Assembly (NCBI RefSeq): GCF_947179015.1
Contig: NZ_CAMXCM010000005.1
Location: forward strand, 1 to 64,000
From: Commensalibacter communis
GTDB lineage: Bacteria; Pseudomonadota; Alphaproteobacteria; Acetobacterales; Acetobacteraceae
Length of the DNA: 64,000 nucleotides
Direction: 5' to 3'
Made by a program: the position numbers and the translations under genes
Part shown: positions 48,924 through 57,518 of the stretch, one piece after another
Position numbering within the stretch: position 1 is the first letter of the stretch
Layout of the letters: the number at the start of each line of letters is the position of its first letter
The notes under the pieces: model-generated
Database searches by the model: none
The model's input: the letters and a program-made list of their open reading frames with translations, nothing else
Told to the model about the DNA's origin: nothing

Positions 48924-50846
48924 TTATTTTCTTCTTTTACGAGAGGAGCTTGCGCTACCTCTTGCAGCAGATGGTGCAGCAGCAGATGGTCTTCTTTTAC
49001 CAGAACGTTCACCTTCTGATCTTCTGCGATCGCCACCACCACTTCTTTCTCTTCTTTCGCCTGTTTCAGCGCCTCTTTCACCTCTTTCTTTATCACGGCC
49101 TCTGCCGCCGCCATATCCTCCACGACCACTTCCGCCGCCATCTCTTCTACGGTCACCACCGCCACGGCCTTTATATCCGCCTTCTCTTCTTCCTTCAGAA
49201 GGAGCAGCAGGGGTGGACGGAGAGATTTGGACTTCATCATCTTTGATTCTTGAAATAGATTTGTTAAAGTCAGCGACTTTATCAGCAGCAATTTCAAATT
49301 TAGTTGCTCTGTCGGAAATACGAATAGAACCAATGTCTTTTTTCTGGATATTCGCAATTTTACAGAGCATTGGAATTAACCATTTTGGATCGGCATTATC
49401 ACTGCGTCCTACTGGCATTTCATACCAGCTGCCTGATTCAAAAGAGTGTGAATCAGATCGACCATCGCGATCACGGCCTCTGCCATCTCTTGATCTTTCT
49501 CTGTCAGAACCAACAGAGCGTCTATTTTCAAGGGAAATAGGGGTGATTTCTTCTGGGTTAGGTATTGTAGTACGATATAAAGAAATAACAGTATTAGCCA
49601 AATCATTAATAGAAAATTTGGAAGTAAGTTGATCAATTAAGATTTGATCTTCACCAAGAACCTCTTTGCTGTTTAATAAAGAAGGATGATTTAACAAACG
49701 TTCGTTATCTTTTTCATGAATAGCAGTAATGCTTGGTGCTGTTTCCCAAGTAGCAGCCACTTTAGCCTTGCGTAATAATTGTTCAGCACGATTGCGTTGG
49801 CTGTTTGGAACGATTAATGCACAAACCCCCTTACGTCCAGCACGTCCAGTACGTCCAGAACGGTGAAGTAATGTTGCGTGGTTAGTTGGAAGACTTGCGT
49901 GGATAACCAAATCCAGTGTTGGCAAATCCAAACCACGAGCAGCAACGTCGGTTGCTACACAGACGCGAACTTGTCCTGTGCGTAGGCTTTTAATAGCTTG
50001 GGTACGTTCTTCTTGTCCTAAATCGCCAGACAATGCAGCGCAAGAAAATCCGCGTTCGATCAATGCAGATTGCATATGGCGGACTAATTCACGAGTTGCA
50101 CAGAATACCATTGCTGTTGGACTATCGATGTAACGCAATAGGTTGACAACAGCATTATCGACTTCTTTAGGATGGGTAACAACAGCATGATATTCAATAT
50201 CAATATGTTGAGCTGTTGAAACGGTATTAATACGAATTGCATTATTTTGATAGCGTTTTGCTAATGATTCAATTGCTTTATCAATGGTTGCAGAAAACAA
50301 CAACGTTCTGTGTTCATTCGCACAAGCAGACAATAATTCTTCAAGCTCGTCACGGAAACCAAGATCAAGCATTTCATCTGCTTCATCCAAAACCATGACT
50401 TTTAAGTCAGACAAATCTAAATGGCGGCGACGAACATGGTCACATAAACGACCAGGCGTTCCAACAACGATATGGCAGCCACGCTCTAATGCAAAAGATT
50501 CTTTGCGAACATTCATTCCACCAATACAGGTAATAATTTTTGCATTTGTATCTGCATAGAGCCAAGTAAGCTCTTGATGAACTTGCAGCGCAAGTTCACG
50601 AGTAGGCGCAATAATAAGCGCCTGTGGTGCACTGGCTGCACTGAAATGTGTTTTGTTTCCCAAAAGAGTTGGGGCCATAGCAATACCATAAGCTACGGTT
50701 TTTCCTGATCCTGTTTGTGCAGAAACCAACAGATCTTGATGAGGATCTTGTTGTTCTAAAACAGCTTGCTGAACTGGGGTTAACGTTTTGTAACCTTTAT
50801 TTTCAAGAGCTTGAGCAAGTGAGGAATTGATTTGTGTAAACGGCAT
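48924..50846 (-). CDS. deaD: DEAD-box RNA helicase, DeaD/CsdA type
   Basis: This ATP-dependent RNA helicase acts in ribosome assembly and mRNA turnover. The 640-residue protein has all core motifs: AQTGSGKT (43-50), PTRELA, DEAD (in VLDEADEMLD), SAT, and HRSGRTGRAG. A DbpA-type RNA-binding domain covers about 470-545. The tail, from about 545, is rich in Gly, Arg and Lys (RGG-like) and probably disordered. The RNA-binding domain and tail fit the DeaD group rather than RhlE. It is transcribed away from the isomerase gene. Confidence 0.92.
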   Translation of the reverse strand: MPFTQINSSLAQALENKGYKTLTPVQQAVLEQQDPHQDLLVSAQTGSGKTVAYGIAMAPTLLGNKTHFSAASAPQALIIAPTRELALQVHQELTWLYADTNAKIITCIGGMNVRKESFALERGCHIVVGTPGRLCDHVRRRHLDLSDLKVMVLDEADEMLDLGFRDELEELLSACANEHRTLLFSATIDKAIESLAKRYQNNAIRINTVSTAQHIDIEYHAVVTHPKEVDNAVVNLLRYIDSPTAMVFCATRELVRHMQSALIERGFSCAALSGDLGQEERTQAIKSLRTGQVRVCVATDVAARGLDLPTLDLVIHASLPTNHATLLHRSGRTGRAGRKGVCALIVPNSQRNRAEQLLRKAKVAATWETAPSITAIHEKDNERLLNHPSLLNSKEVLGEDQILIDQLTSKFSINDLANTVISLYRTTIPNPEEITPISLENRRSVGSDRERSRDGRGRDRDGRSDSHSFESGSWYEMPVGRSDNADPKWLIPMLCKIANIQKKDIGSIRISDRATKFEIAADKVADFNKSISRIKDDEVQISPSTPAAPSEGRREGGYKGRGGGDRRRDGGGSGRGGYGGGRGRDKERGERGAETGERRERSGGGDRRRSEGERSGKRRPSAAAPSAARGSASSSRKRRK

Positions 50847-50925
50847 CTAAAAATCCGATAAAGTTTATTTATTCTTAAAATTTAAGAAAAGAGAGACATA
50901 AGTGGATAAGTCACTATTGTAAAAG

Positions 50926-50995
50926 TGATGATCCAAGGAGAGGTGATCGTCAAATGCAAAGGCAGGATGATTGTGGGAGCAGTCAAATACATTAA
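50926..50995 (+). promoter_or_regulatory. Hairpin with Shine-Dalgarno-like loop and 13-codon ORF
   Basis: An 8-bp stem with one G-T pair (TGATGATC, 50926-50933, with GATCGTCA, 50945-50952) holds the loop CAAGGAGAGGT, a near-perfect Shine-Dalgarno sequence. An ATG at 50954 opens a 13-codon frame ending at 50995. It lies between deaD and the isomerase gene. It may be a leader, part of a small RNA, or chance. Confidence 0.35.
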
Positions 50996-51129
50996 AACCT
51001 GAAATGTCATATGAAATATTTTGGTTTTTTATCTATAATCGATTTTACCAAAATGTGATAGATTAAATTAATCTGCAAAGATTACTACATAATATATTTT
51101 TTTTAAAGAAATATCAAGGAGTAACCCTC

Positions 51130-51813
51130 ATGAAACGTTCAGAAATTAATCAAGCGATCAAAGCAATGGAACGAATGATTGAAAAGGTTGGCTTTTCTTT
51201 ACCTCCATTTTGTTATTTTACCCCCGAAGATTGGGAGGATAAAAATCAAGAGTATGATGAGATTCGTGATAATTTATTGGGTTGGGATGTCACCGACTAT
51301 GGAAAAGGGGATTTTAACAAGATTGGCTTTTCGTTAATTACATTGCGTAATGGTAATTTAAAAAATAAAAAATATACGAAAACTTACGCAGAGAAATTAC
51401 TTTATTTAGAGGAAAGTCAATATTCCCCTATGCATTTCCATTGGAATAAAATGGAAGATATTATTAATCGCGGCGGTGGGAACGTGCTGATTCGTGTGTA
51501 TAATTCTACTAAGGATGGAGCGTTAGACAAAGTCAATCCAGTCAAAGTTCACTGTGACGGTCGGGAAAGAGAAGTTCCAGCAGGTTCTCAGGTTAAATTA
51601 ACACCAGGGGAAAGTATTACCGTTTATCCTTATATGTATCATGATTTTGAGATTGAAAAGGGAACAGGCTCAGTATTACTGGGTGAGGTTTCAATGTGTA
51701 ATGATGACGAACATGATAATCGTTTTTATGAAAAGATGGGACGTTTTCCTAAAATTGAAGAGGATGAAGCACCTTATCGTTTGTTATGCACAGAATATCC
51801 AAAAGTTAGTTAA
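51130..51813 (+). CDS. D-lyxose ketol-isomerase family protein
   Basis: The 227-residue cupin-type protein resembles D-lyxose/D-mannose isomerases, which interconvert D-lyxose and D-xylulose or D-mannose and D-fructose. The metal-binding residues His102, His104 and Glu109 (MHFHWNKME) and His171 (YMYHDFE) are in place. A strong AAGGAG site precedes the ATG, and a terminator follows. It stands alone, so the physiological sugar is unknown. Confidence 0.87.
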   Translation: MKRSEINQAIKAMERMIEKVGFSLPPFCYFTPEDWEDKNQEYDEIRDNLLGWDVTDYGKGDFNKIGFSLITLRNGNLKNKKYTKTYAEKLLYLEESQYSPMHFHWNKMEDIINRGGGNVLIRVYNSTKDGALDKVNPVKVHCDGREREVPAGSQVKLTPGESITVYPYMYHDFEIEKGTGSVLLGEVSMCNDDEHDNRFYEKMGRFPKIEEDEAPYRLLCTEYPKVS

Positions 51814-51824
51814 TTATTAAAGCA

Positions 51825-51860
51825 AAGAAAAGCCTGTAAAAAATGAGGCTTTTCTTATTT
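51825..51860 (+). terminator. Terminator after isomerase gene
   Basis: An 11-bp perfect stem (AAGAAAAGCCT with AGGCTTTTCTT) followed by ATTT. Confidence 0.8.
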
Positions 51861-51883
51861 AAGATGATTGGGATGTGTTTCAT

Positions 51884-52126
51884 ATGATCTTTGTTATCGC
51901 AGTGATTCTTTTCGGGCTACTTGCTCTTCCTTTTGCTAAAAAACAAGCAGCGAAAAAAGGAAACGAATTTAGGTTAATAAAATATCTTGCTAAAATAGCA
52001 GTGCTTGCTGTTGCAGTGCTGATCGGTGGATTGATTAATGAGCTTTATCTAAATCCTTCAGAAAAACCAGTTGCTCCAAAACCTATTCATTTACCAGCCA
52101 ATATACAAAATAATCTTTATCAATAA
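51884..52126 (+). CDS. Small membrane protein, 80 residues
   Basis: Two hydrophobic segments (IFVIAVILFGLLALPF near residues 2-17, and LAKIAVLAVAVLIGGLI near 36-52) frame a basic loop, then a Pro-rich tail (NPSEKPVAPKPIHLP). The family is not recognised. A GTG nine bases upstream in frame could be the start instead. Confidence 0.5.
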   Translation: MIFVIAVILFGLLALPFAKKQAAKKGNEFRLIKYLAKIAVLAVAVLIGGLINELYLNPSEKPVAPKPIHLPANIQNNLYQ

Positions 52127-52185
52127 GCTATGTGTCTATCGATCTTATAGTAAAGAGAGTTAGCTGTAGGATGATACGAATGTTG

Positions 52186-52643
52186 TTATGATAGACCAGC
52201 AGCTAAATATTCTATTAGATAATCCTTAAACGAATTGTTCAATTTATTTGTAGATTTACGGTCAGGATCAAAAAAGTAAATAGGAGCTTTTTGTGTTTCT
52301 TGATTAAATTGAGAACAATCAATACAAAGTACTAAATCCCCCTCTTCAAATTCCAAAGCGATAAAGTGATGAGGCAGGTTGATATCGTCTCTTAAATATT
52401 TTGTAAAACAAACAACATCACCAGGAGTATTAACTTGGTCTGGAAACATTCCACATATACCAGCTCCACCACCCATACCAAGCCATCCAAAATGTTGTAA
52501 AAATATTTTGTAAGAGTTTAGAAAAGAAATCGCCAAAATCGTTTCAGCTTGCTGAATCGTAGTAAGATCAACGGGATGACCAGTTTCTACTTCATCATCA
52601 TGTTCTTTATTTTCTGTATCAATGTTTTAATCTGATTAATCAT
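52186..52643 (-). pseudogene. Frameshifted SUKH (SMI1/KNR4)-type gene
   Basis: The 3' part (from 52626 down to 52186) reads as a SUKH-like domain: IQQAETILAISF, SYKIFLQHFGWLGMGGGAG, then a hydrophobic-acidic core FIALEFEEGDLVLCID and an SFKDYLIEYL end. It lacks a start codon in its own frame. An ATG at 52643 opens MINQIKTLIQKIKN in another frame, a fitting N-terminus, but it stops at 52587. Joining the two needs one frameshift within about 52590-52626. SUKH proteins are often immunity proteins against secreted toxins. A TTG start at 52536 for a shorter protein is the alternative. Confidence 0.55.
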
Positions 52644-52775
52644 GATGTCTTTAAATCAATATTCTATGATAAGTTCATGTAAAATAGTATTGATGAAAAT
52701 ATCATTGTTTCATACTCTTTTTGTTGTCAGTATCTGAAGCATTCATGGAGGATATGACCCTTATGGTCAGAATTT

Positions 52776-53216
52776 TCATTTTGTTATGATATAGTCTTCG
52801 CCATTCCATTGTAAAATAAATGATGGGCCACAAAAGATATCTTTCATCCCATTATGTATTGAGTTCATGATTCCTATGGCTGTACACATATAACTGACAG
52901 GAATCGTTGCATTAGGTTCTTTAAGAATAATATGAAAGGTTAATGTGGGGTGTGAGTTCAGAGCCTGATTTTGATCAATACAATTAACATCATTACCGCA
53001 TGCCATGGGTGGTGCTGATGCATTATAAGAATACTCAATCACATCGTTTATCGTGTCATTATCAATGTCTGCATAGGCTTTGCCATCTGATGTTATTGTC
53101 TCAGGATGTGCTTTTTTGAGTGATGCGGCATCGACGATAATGGTCATATTTGTCGGTTTTGCACAAGCAAAAGAAATAGGTGATAACAATAAAAGAAATA
53201 AAATAATTTTCTTCAT
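52776..53216 (-). CDS. Secreted hypothetical protein with Asp-rich calcium-loop-like motif
   Basis: The 146-residue protein has a signal peptide (IILFLLLLSPISFACA). The mature part has DIDNDTINDVIEY at about residues 50-62, like a calcium-binding loop in FG-GAP or EF-type repeats, and four further Cys that could form two disulfides. The family is not recognised. It follows the dioxygenase gene by 12 bases on the same strand, so they may be co-transcribed. Confidence 0.55.
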   Translation of the reverse strand: MKKIILFLLLLSPISFACAKPTNMTIIVDAASLKKAHPETITSDGKAYADIDNDTINDVIEYSYNASAPPMACGNDVNCIDQNQALNSHPTLTFHIILKEPNATIPVSYMCTAIGIMNSIHNGMKDIFCGPSFILQWNGEDYIITK

Positions 53217-53228
53217 AGAGTGATCTAT

Positions 53229-54023
53229 TTATCCAAATTGATATCCCGTGATGGGTTTATGGAAAATAGTATCTTTAAAAATACATTGCCCTACATCTTG
53301 GTCGCCAGCCCCAGCAGCGACCATTAATGGAAGTAAATGTTCTTCTCGAGGATGGCTTGACCTTGCACCAGAGGCTTGTAGCCAGCTCGATAGTAATTGA
53401 TTGCGTTCAGAAATAATTGGATTAGTAACGGTTTTATTCAGCCAATCATGAAATAAATCCGCATTTCTAGATTCTTTGCCAGAAAATAGATAAGGAAGAT
53501 TGTGGTAACTCATTCCGCTGCCTAAAATTAGGATGTTCTCATCACGTAAAGGCGCTAGGGTATTACCCATTTCAATATGGGTTTGTGCGTCAAGGGAATG
53601 ATGCAAAGAGACTTGAACAATCGGAATATTGGCTTTAGGGAACATCACTTTCAAAGGGATAAATAGCCCATGATCCCACCCACGTTTATATTCAAATTCT
53701 GTTTCGATATTATGATTTTGAAAGAGCGCTTGAATTTTCCCTGCCAGTTGCGGATTGCCAGAAGCCGAATAGGTCAGCTCATAAGTATGTGGAGGAAAAT
53801 CATAATAATCATAATATAGAGAAGGGGTTTCAGCCGCATGGATTTTAATTGGTGTATTTTCCCAATGTCCTGAAATAACCACGATACTATCAGGCGTTTG
53901 CGGCAGCAGCTGAGGCAGTTTATTCAGAAAATTCCCCATATTCGTCCACACATCATGCGGATCATCCATAAAAAAACAAGGTCCCCCACCATGAGGGATA
54001 TAGAAAGTGGGTTGGCGTTTCAT
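53229..54023 (-). CDS. DODA-type extradiol aromatic ring-opening dioxygenase
   Basis: The 264-residue protein is a class III extradiol dioxygenase (LigB/4,5-DOPA dioxygenase type). Metal-ligand His residues appear as His11 (IPHGGGPCFFM) and His53 (ISGHWE), and His118 (WDHGLFIPL) is the catalytic base. The start ATG overlaps the stop of the DUF4145 gene by four bases (ATGA), so it is translationally coupled to it. The natural catechol-like substrate is unknown. Confidence 0.85.
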   Translation of the reverse strand: MKRQPTFYIPHGGGPCFFMDDPHDVWTNMGNFLNKLPQLLPQTPDSIVVISGHWENTPIKIHAAETPSLYYDYYDFPPHTYELTYSASGNPQLAGKIQALFQNHNIETEFEYKRGWDHGLFIPLKVMFPKANIPIVQVSLHHSLDAQTHIEMGNTLAPLRDENILILGSGMSYHNLPYLFSGKESRNADLFHDWLNKTVTNPIISERNQLLSSWLQASGARSSHPREEHLLPLMVAAGAGDQDVGQCIFKDTIFHKPITGYQFG

Positions 54024-54718
54024 GAGGTTTTTCCTTGGTTTTTACGTTGGGCGCGTCTTTCTCGAATTAGTGACATTTCTTTTTCGTCAGAATATACTTC
54101 TCTTAAAAAAGAGGTGACGAAATAAAAAACTGCTTTTAAGTTTTCTGGACTAGTATCACCATCATGTACAGCATTATTTCCCTCCACACGAATTTCTTCA
54201 GCAAATTCTTTAAGACGCAAGCGAATAAAGCCTTTATTAAACAATATTTCAATGCGTTGATACAATGATTTTTTTTGATCACTTTCTTCGTTTAATAAAT
54301 CTTTTGTTGTCATATCCAAGCAAGTTCGAAGCATAGTTAAGCTTGCTGTAAAACAATGGGCTGCATAGCATTGCGCGGCTTCATCAAAGATTTTCTCTAT
54401 GTTTTTTGGTGTATGTTTAGGACATAAATAAGGGGAGTTCATAGGTGGTCTAAGAATATCAATAATGTTGATTTCACTTGCTTGACATTCTAAAACGAAT
54501 GGGACTGTTTGCTGACATTCACTTTTTCTACATTGACCTAGCGCATAATAACGAACGGTCATACTATAAAATAATGCTTCTGGATCTGGTTCAATAACAG
54601 AGCTGTCATATTTGCGCCCATATGCTTGTTGATACTCTTGATCATAACTATTAACGATAATATCAAAAGTCATATTTTTACTTTTACAATATGGGCAATC
54701 ATGAACTACTTGACTCAT
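54020..54718 (-). CDS. DUF4145 domain protein with zinc-ribbon-like N-terminus
   Basis: The 232-residue protein opens with CPYCKSK and a second Cys pair (QCRKSEC), which suggests a zinc ribbon, and continues with a DUF4145 domain (FTASLTMLRTCLDM, then EIRVEGNNAVHDGDTSPE). DUF4145 proteins occur alone and next to restriction or other defence genes, and their function is not established. Here it lies between a methyltransferase gene and a dioxygenase gene on one strand. Confidence 0.75.
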   Translation of the reverse strand: MSQVVHDCPYCKSKNMTFDIIVNSYDQEYQQAYGRKYDSSVIEPDPEALFYSMTVRYYALGQCRKSECQQTVPFVLECQASEINIIDILRPPMNSPYLCPKHTPKNIEKIFDEAAQCYAAHCFTASLTMLRTCLDMTTKDLLNEESDQKKSLYQRIEILFNKGFIRLRLKEFAEEIRVEGNNAVHDGDTSPENLKAVFYFVTSFLREVYSDEKEMSLIRERRAQRKNQGKTS

Positions 54719-54729
54719 TATTGATCTCC

Positions 54730-55362
54730 TTACTTCCTCGCCACCACACTATAAATCGGATCTTTCCAAACTGTCTGATCCTCAGGAGGATGGACTTCAC
54801 CTTGATCGCAGTCTGTAAATCCTGTGCGGGTCAACAATAGTTTAATCAGCCCTTGACGATCTTGATTCTCTAATGCTTGCCATAAAGCCGTGGCACGCAA
54901 TGGTAAAAATCGCGAGGTAAAGGAAATAATAATTCGACCACCAGGTTTTAATACCCGTAAGCACTCTTCCAGTGTGGTAAACGGATGACGCAGATATTCA
55001 AAAACGCAGCACATGCAAATATAGTCTACACTACTATCTTTCAAAGGAAGCTCTGGTTTATCGTTGATGTCTTGTGTGATTTTGCGAGTTAAAGCAGTAT
55101 TTTCTTTTAAAGCTTGAGGGTTCAAATCAATGCCGATTAAGTTTTCACAAGGAACCTCATTGGGCATATGACTGTCTGAACCACACATAAGATCAAGAAT
55201 AGTATCGCTTTCTTGTATCAGAGTGTGATATAAGGCTTCGATTGCCTTATAACCACCTTGATCCAACATAGGAGGAACAGAGTGCTTTGTAAAATATTGA
55301 AGGTCACTTTCGTTACTTGCGATATCGAAAGATCGAGGATGAAAATCTTTTAAGTGGTTCAT
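54730..55362 (-). CDS. Class I SAM-dependent methyltransferase
   Basis: The 210-residue protein has a methyltransferase-11 type fold. The SAM-binding region reads DTILDLMCGSDSHMP near 57, then LIGIDLNPQALKEN near 78, with the LPLKDSSVDYICMCCVFEYLRHP core. The first glycine-rich motif is unusual (LMCGSDSH instead of DxGxGxG). It is the first gene of the run to the DUF4145 gene (11 bases). The substrate is unknown. Confidence 0.75.
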   Translation of the reverse strand: MNHLKDFHPRSFDIASNESDLQYFTKHSVPPMLDQGGYKAIEALYHTLIQESDTILDLMCGSDSHMPNEVPCENLIGIDLNPQALKENTALTRKITQDINDKPELPLKDSSVDYICMCCVFEYLRHPFTTLEECLRVLKPGGRIIISFTSRFLPLRATALWQALENQDRQGLIKLLLTRTGFTDCDQGEVHPPEDQTVWKDPIYSVVARK

Positions 55363-55437
55363 GATGTAAAAAGTTAGCGCTTTTTATAATTTGTTGGTAA
55401 ATTGAATTTATAGTCTATAACTGTATTTAGAAGAATA

Positions 55438-56262
55438 ATGAACATTCCTTTTTATAAAATGCACGGTATTGGCAATGATTTTGTCATTATCGATAATTCT
55501 GTTAATAATATCGAATTGAATGAACGTCGAATCAAAACTTTATGCGATCGTCGTTATGGGATTGGTTGTGATCAATTAATCATTCTTTCTAAACCAAAGG
55601 ACAGCAACGCTGATATTTATGTCCGGTTTTTTAACGAGGGCGGTGATGAAGCTGGCGCATGTGGTAATGGATCACGTTGCGTTGCTGGTTGGCTGCATCA
55701 TAAATATCAACGTAAAGAATTTACCTTGCAAACCAATGCAGGATTACTGCCAGTAGAGGTAATTGATAACCATACGATGAAAGTCAATATGGGACAACCC
55801 AGAATGAAATGGCAAGATATTCCATTGTCTCGTGACGTGGATACATTGAATCTGCCTTTGTCAGGGGATCCAGCAGCCGTGTCTATGGGGAATCCTCATG
55901 CGACATTCTTTGTAGAAGATTTATCGACAGTTGATCCTGTTTTTTCTGGCAAAATGTTGGAAAAAGATCCTTTATTTGCAGAAGGTGCCAATATTGGGTT
56001 CGTGCAAATGCTGGATCGTCAAAGCATGCGTGTGCGTGTTTGGGAACGTGGGGCTGGATTGACCTTGGCTTGTGGCTCTGGTGCGTGCGCGTCTGTGGTG
56101 AATGCGGTTCGTCGTGGATTTGCGGATCGTTATTGTGAAGTCAAAATGGATGGCGGTAATTTAATCATTGAGTGGGACGAAGAAACCAACAATGTGTTAA
56201 TGACTGGCGCAGTTCATTTCTCCTTCACAGGTCAATTTGATTTGGATAATTATCCTTTATGA
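55438..56262 (+). CDS. dapF: Diaminopimelate epimerase
   Basis: DapF converts LL- to meso-diaminopimelate for lysine and peptidoglycan synthesis, without a cofactor. The two catalytic cysteines are Cys75 (AGACGNGSR) and Cys212 (ACGSGACAS). The 274-residue length is normal. Its stop overlaps the mtaB start by four bases, a pairing common in alphaproteobacteria. Confidence 0.97.
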   Translation: MNIPFYKMHGIGNDFVIIDNSVNNIELNERRIKTLCDRRYGIGCDQLIILSKPKDSNADIYVRFFNEGGDEAGACGNGSRCVAGWLHHKYQRKEFTLQTNAGLLPVEVIDNHTMKVNMGQPRMKWQDIPLSRDVDTLNLPLSGDPAAVSMGNPHATFFVEDLSTVDPVFSGKMLEKDPLFAEGANIGFVQMLDRQSMRVRVWERGAGLTLACGSGACASVVNAVRRGFADRYCEVKMDGGNLIIEWDEETNNVLMTGAVHFSFTGQFDLDNYPL

Positions 56263-57518
56263 GCGATAAGACACCGCAAAAACCTCAAATTCTGACCTTT
56301 GGCTGTCGTTTAAACCGTTACGAGAGTGAAGTAATGGGGCAATACGCAGACGGGCTGGGGGATGTTGTTGTTGTGAATACTTGTGCGGTGACTGCCGAGG
56401 CAGAACGACAAGCACGACAAGCCATTCGACGTTTGAATCGCAAAGACGATCAAAAGCGAATTGTCGTCACGGGATGTGCCGCACAATTAAATCCTCAAAA
56501 ATGGTCGGAACTTCCTGGTGTGGTTCAGGTCTTGGGGAATGAAGATAAATTACAGGCAGAAAATTGGACGAACGAAGCAATTGCTTCTGGAAATCAAGTT
56601 TCTGATATTATGTCTGTCAAGCAAACGGCGGCTCAAGTTGTAACAGAATTCACGGGTCGCACCAGAGCGTTCGTGCAAGTCCAACAAGGATGTGATCATC
56701 GTTGTACATTCTGTGTGATCCCTTTTGGTCGTGGGCCGTCTCGCTCTGTAACGATTGAGGGCGTAATCGATCAAGCCAGAGCATTGGTGGAACGGGATTA
56801 CAAAGAAGTAGTGTTAACAGGGGTTGATATTGCCTCTTGGAAAAGTAACAAAGACGATCGGCTGGCTTTGGGGGATTTATGTAAGGCTGTTTTAAAAGCC
56901 GTGCCAGAGTTACAACGTTTACGTCTATCGTCAATAGATCCGATTGGTTTTGACGAGACATTATGGGAACTCTTGGCGACAGAGCCTCGCTTAATGCCTC
57001 ATTTGCATCTTTCTGTGCAAGCAGGCTCCGATATGATTTTAAAACGTATGAAGCGTCGTCATTTAACGGCGGATGTGGATCAATTGGTGCAAAAATTACG
57101 CTCTATTCGCCCCGATATTGGCTTAAGTGTCGATATTATTGCAGGTTTCCCAACCGAAGATGATGTGTATTTTCAAGAAACCTATGACTTCTTGAAAGAA
57201 CAAGCCTTTCCTTATTTACACGTGTTCCCCTACAGCGAGCGCAAAGACACACCCGCAGCACAAATGCCTGCGGTCGCAGTGGCGGTACGTAAAGAAAGAG
57301 CTGCAAAATTAAGAGAATTAGGGGTTCATTCATCAAAACAATTTCATGAATCTTTGATGGGTCGAGACGTTCATATTTTAATGGAAACCCCAGATCATGG
57401 GCATTCCGAACAATTTGCATTTGCGACTTTGCAAGGGGAACTCGCAACCCCCGGTGAAATAATTTCTGCCCGTGTAATTGCGGGTAATTCTGATGGTATA
57501 GTGGTGGAAAGAAGATAA
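56259..57518 (+). CDS. mtaB: tRNA t6A37 methylthiotransferase MtaB
   Basis: MtaB is a radical-SAM enzyme that adds a methylthio group to t6A at position 37 of tRNAs. The radical-SAM cluster is held by Cys145, Cys149 and Cys152 (GCDHRCTFC). The N-terminal domain has Cys residues in FGCRLN, NTCAVT and TGCAAQ for the second cluster. The last part is a TRAM-like domain. 419 residues is normal. ftsY starts directly at its stop codon. Confidence 0.95.
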   Translation: MSDKTPQKPQILTFGCRLNRYESEVMGQYADGLGDVVVVNTCAVTAEAERQARQAIRRLNRKDDQKRIVVTGCAAQLNPQKWSELPGVVQVLGNEDKLQAENWTNEAIASGNQVSDIMSVKQTAAQVVTEFTGRTRAFVQVQQGCDHRCTFCVIPFGRGPSRSVTIEGVIDQARALVERDYKEVVLTGVDIASWKSNKDDRLALGDLCKAVLKAVPELQRLRLSSIDPIGFDETLWELLATEPRLMPHLHLSVQAGSDMILKRMKRRHLTADVDQLVQKLRSIRPDIGLSVDIIAGFPTEDDVYFQETYDFLKEQAFPYLHVFPYSERKDTPAAQMPAVAVAVRKERAAKLRELGVHSSKQFHESLMGRDVHILMETPDHGHSEQFAFATLQGELATPGEIISARVIAGNSDGIVVERR

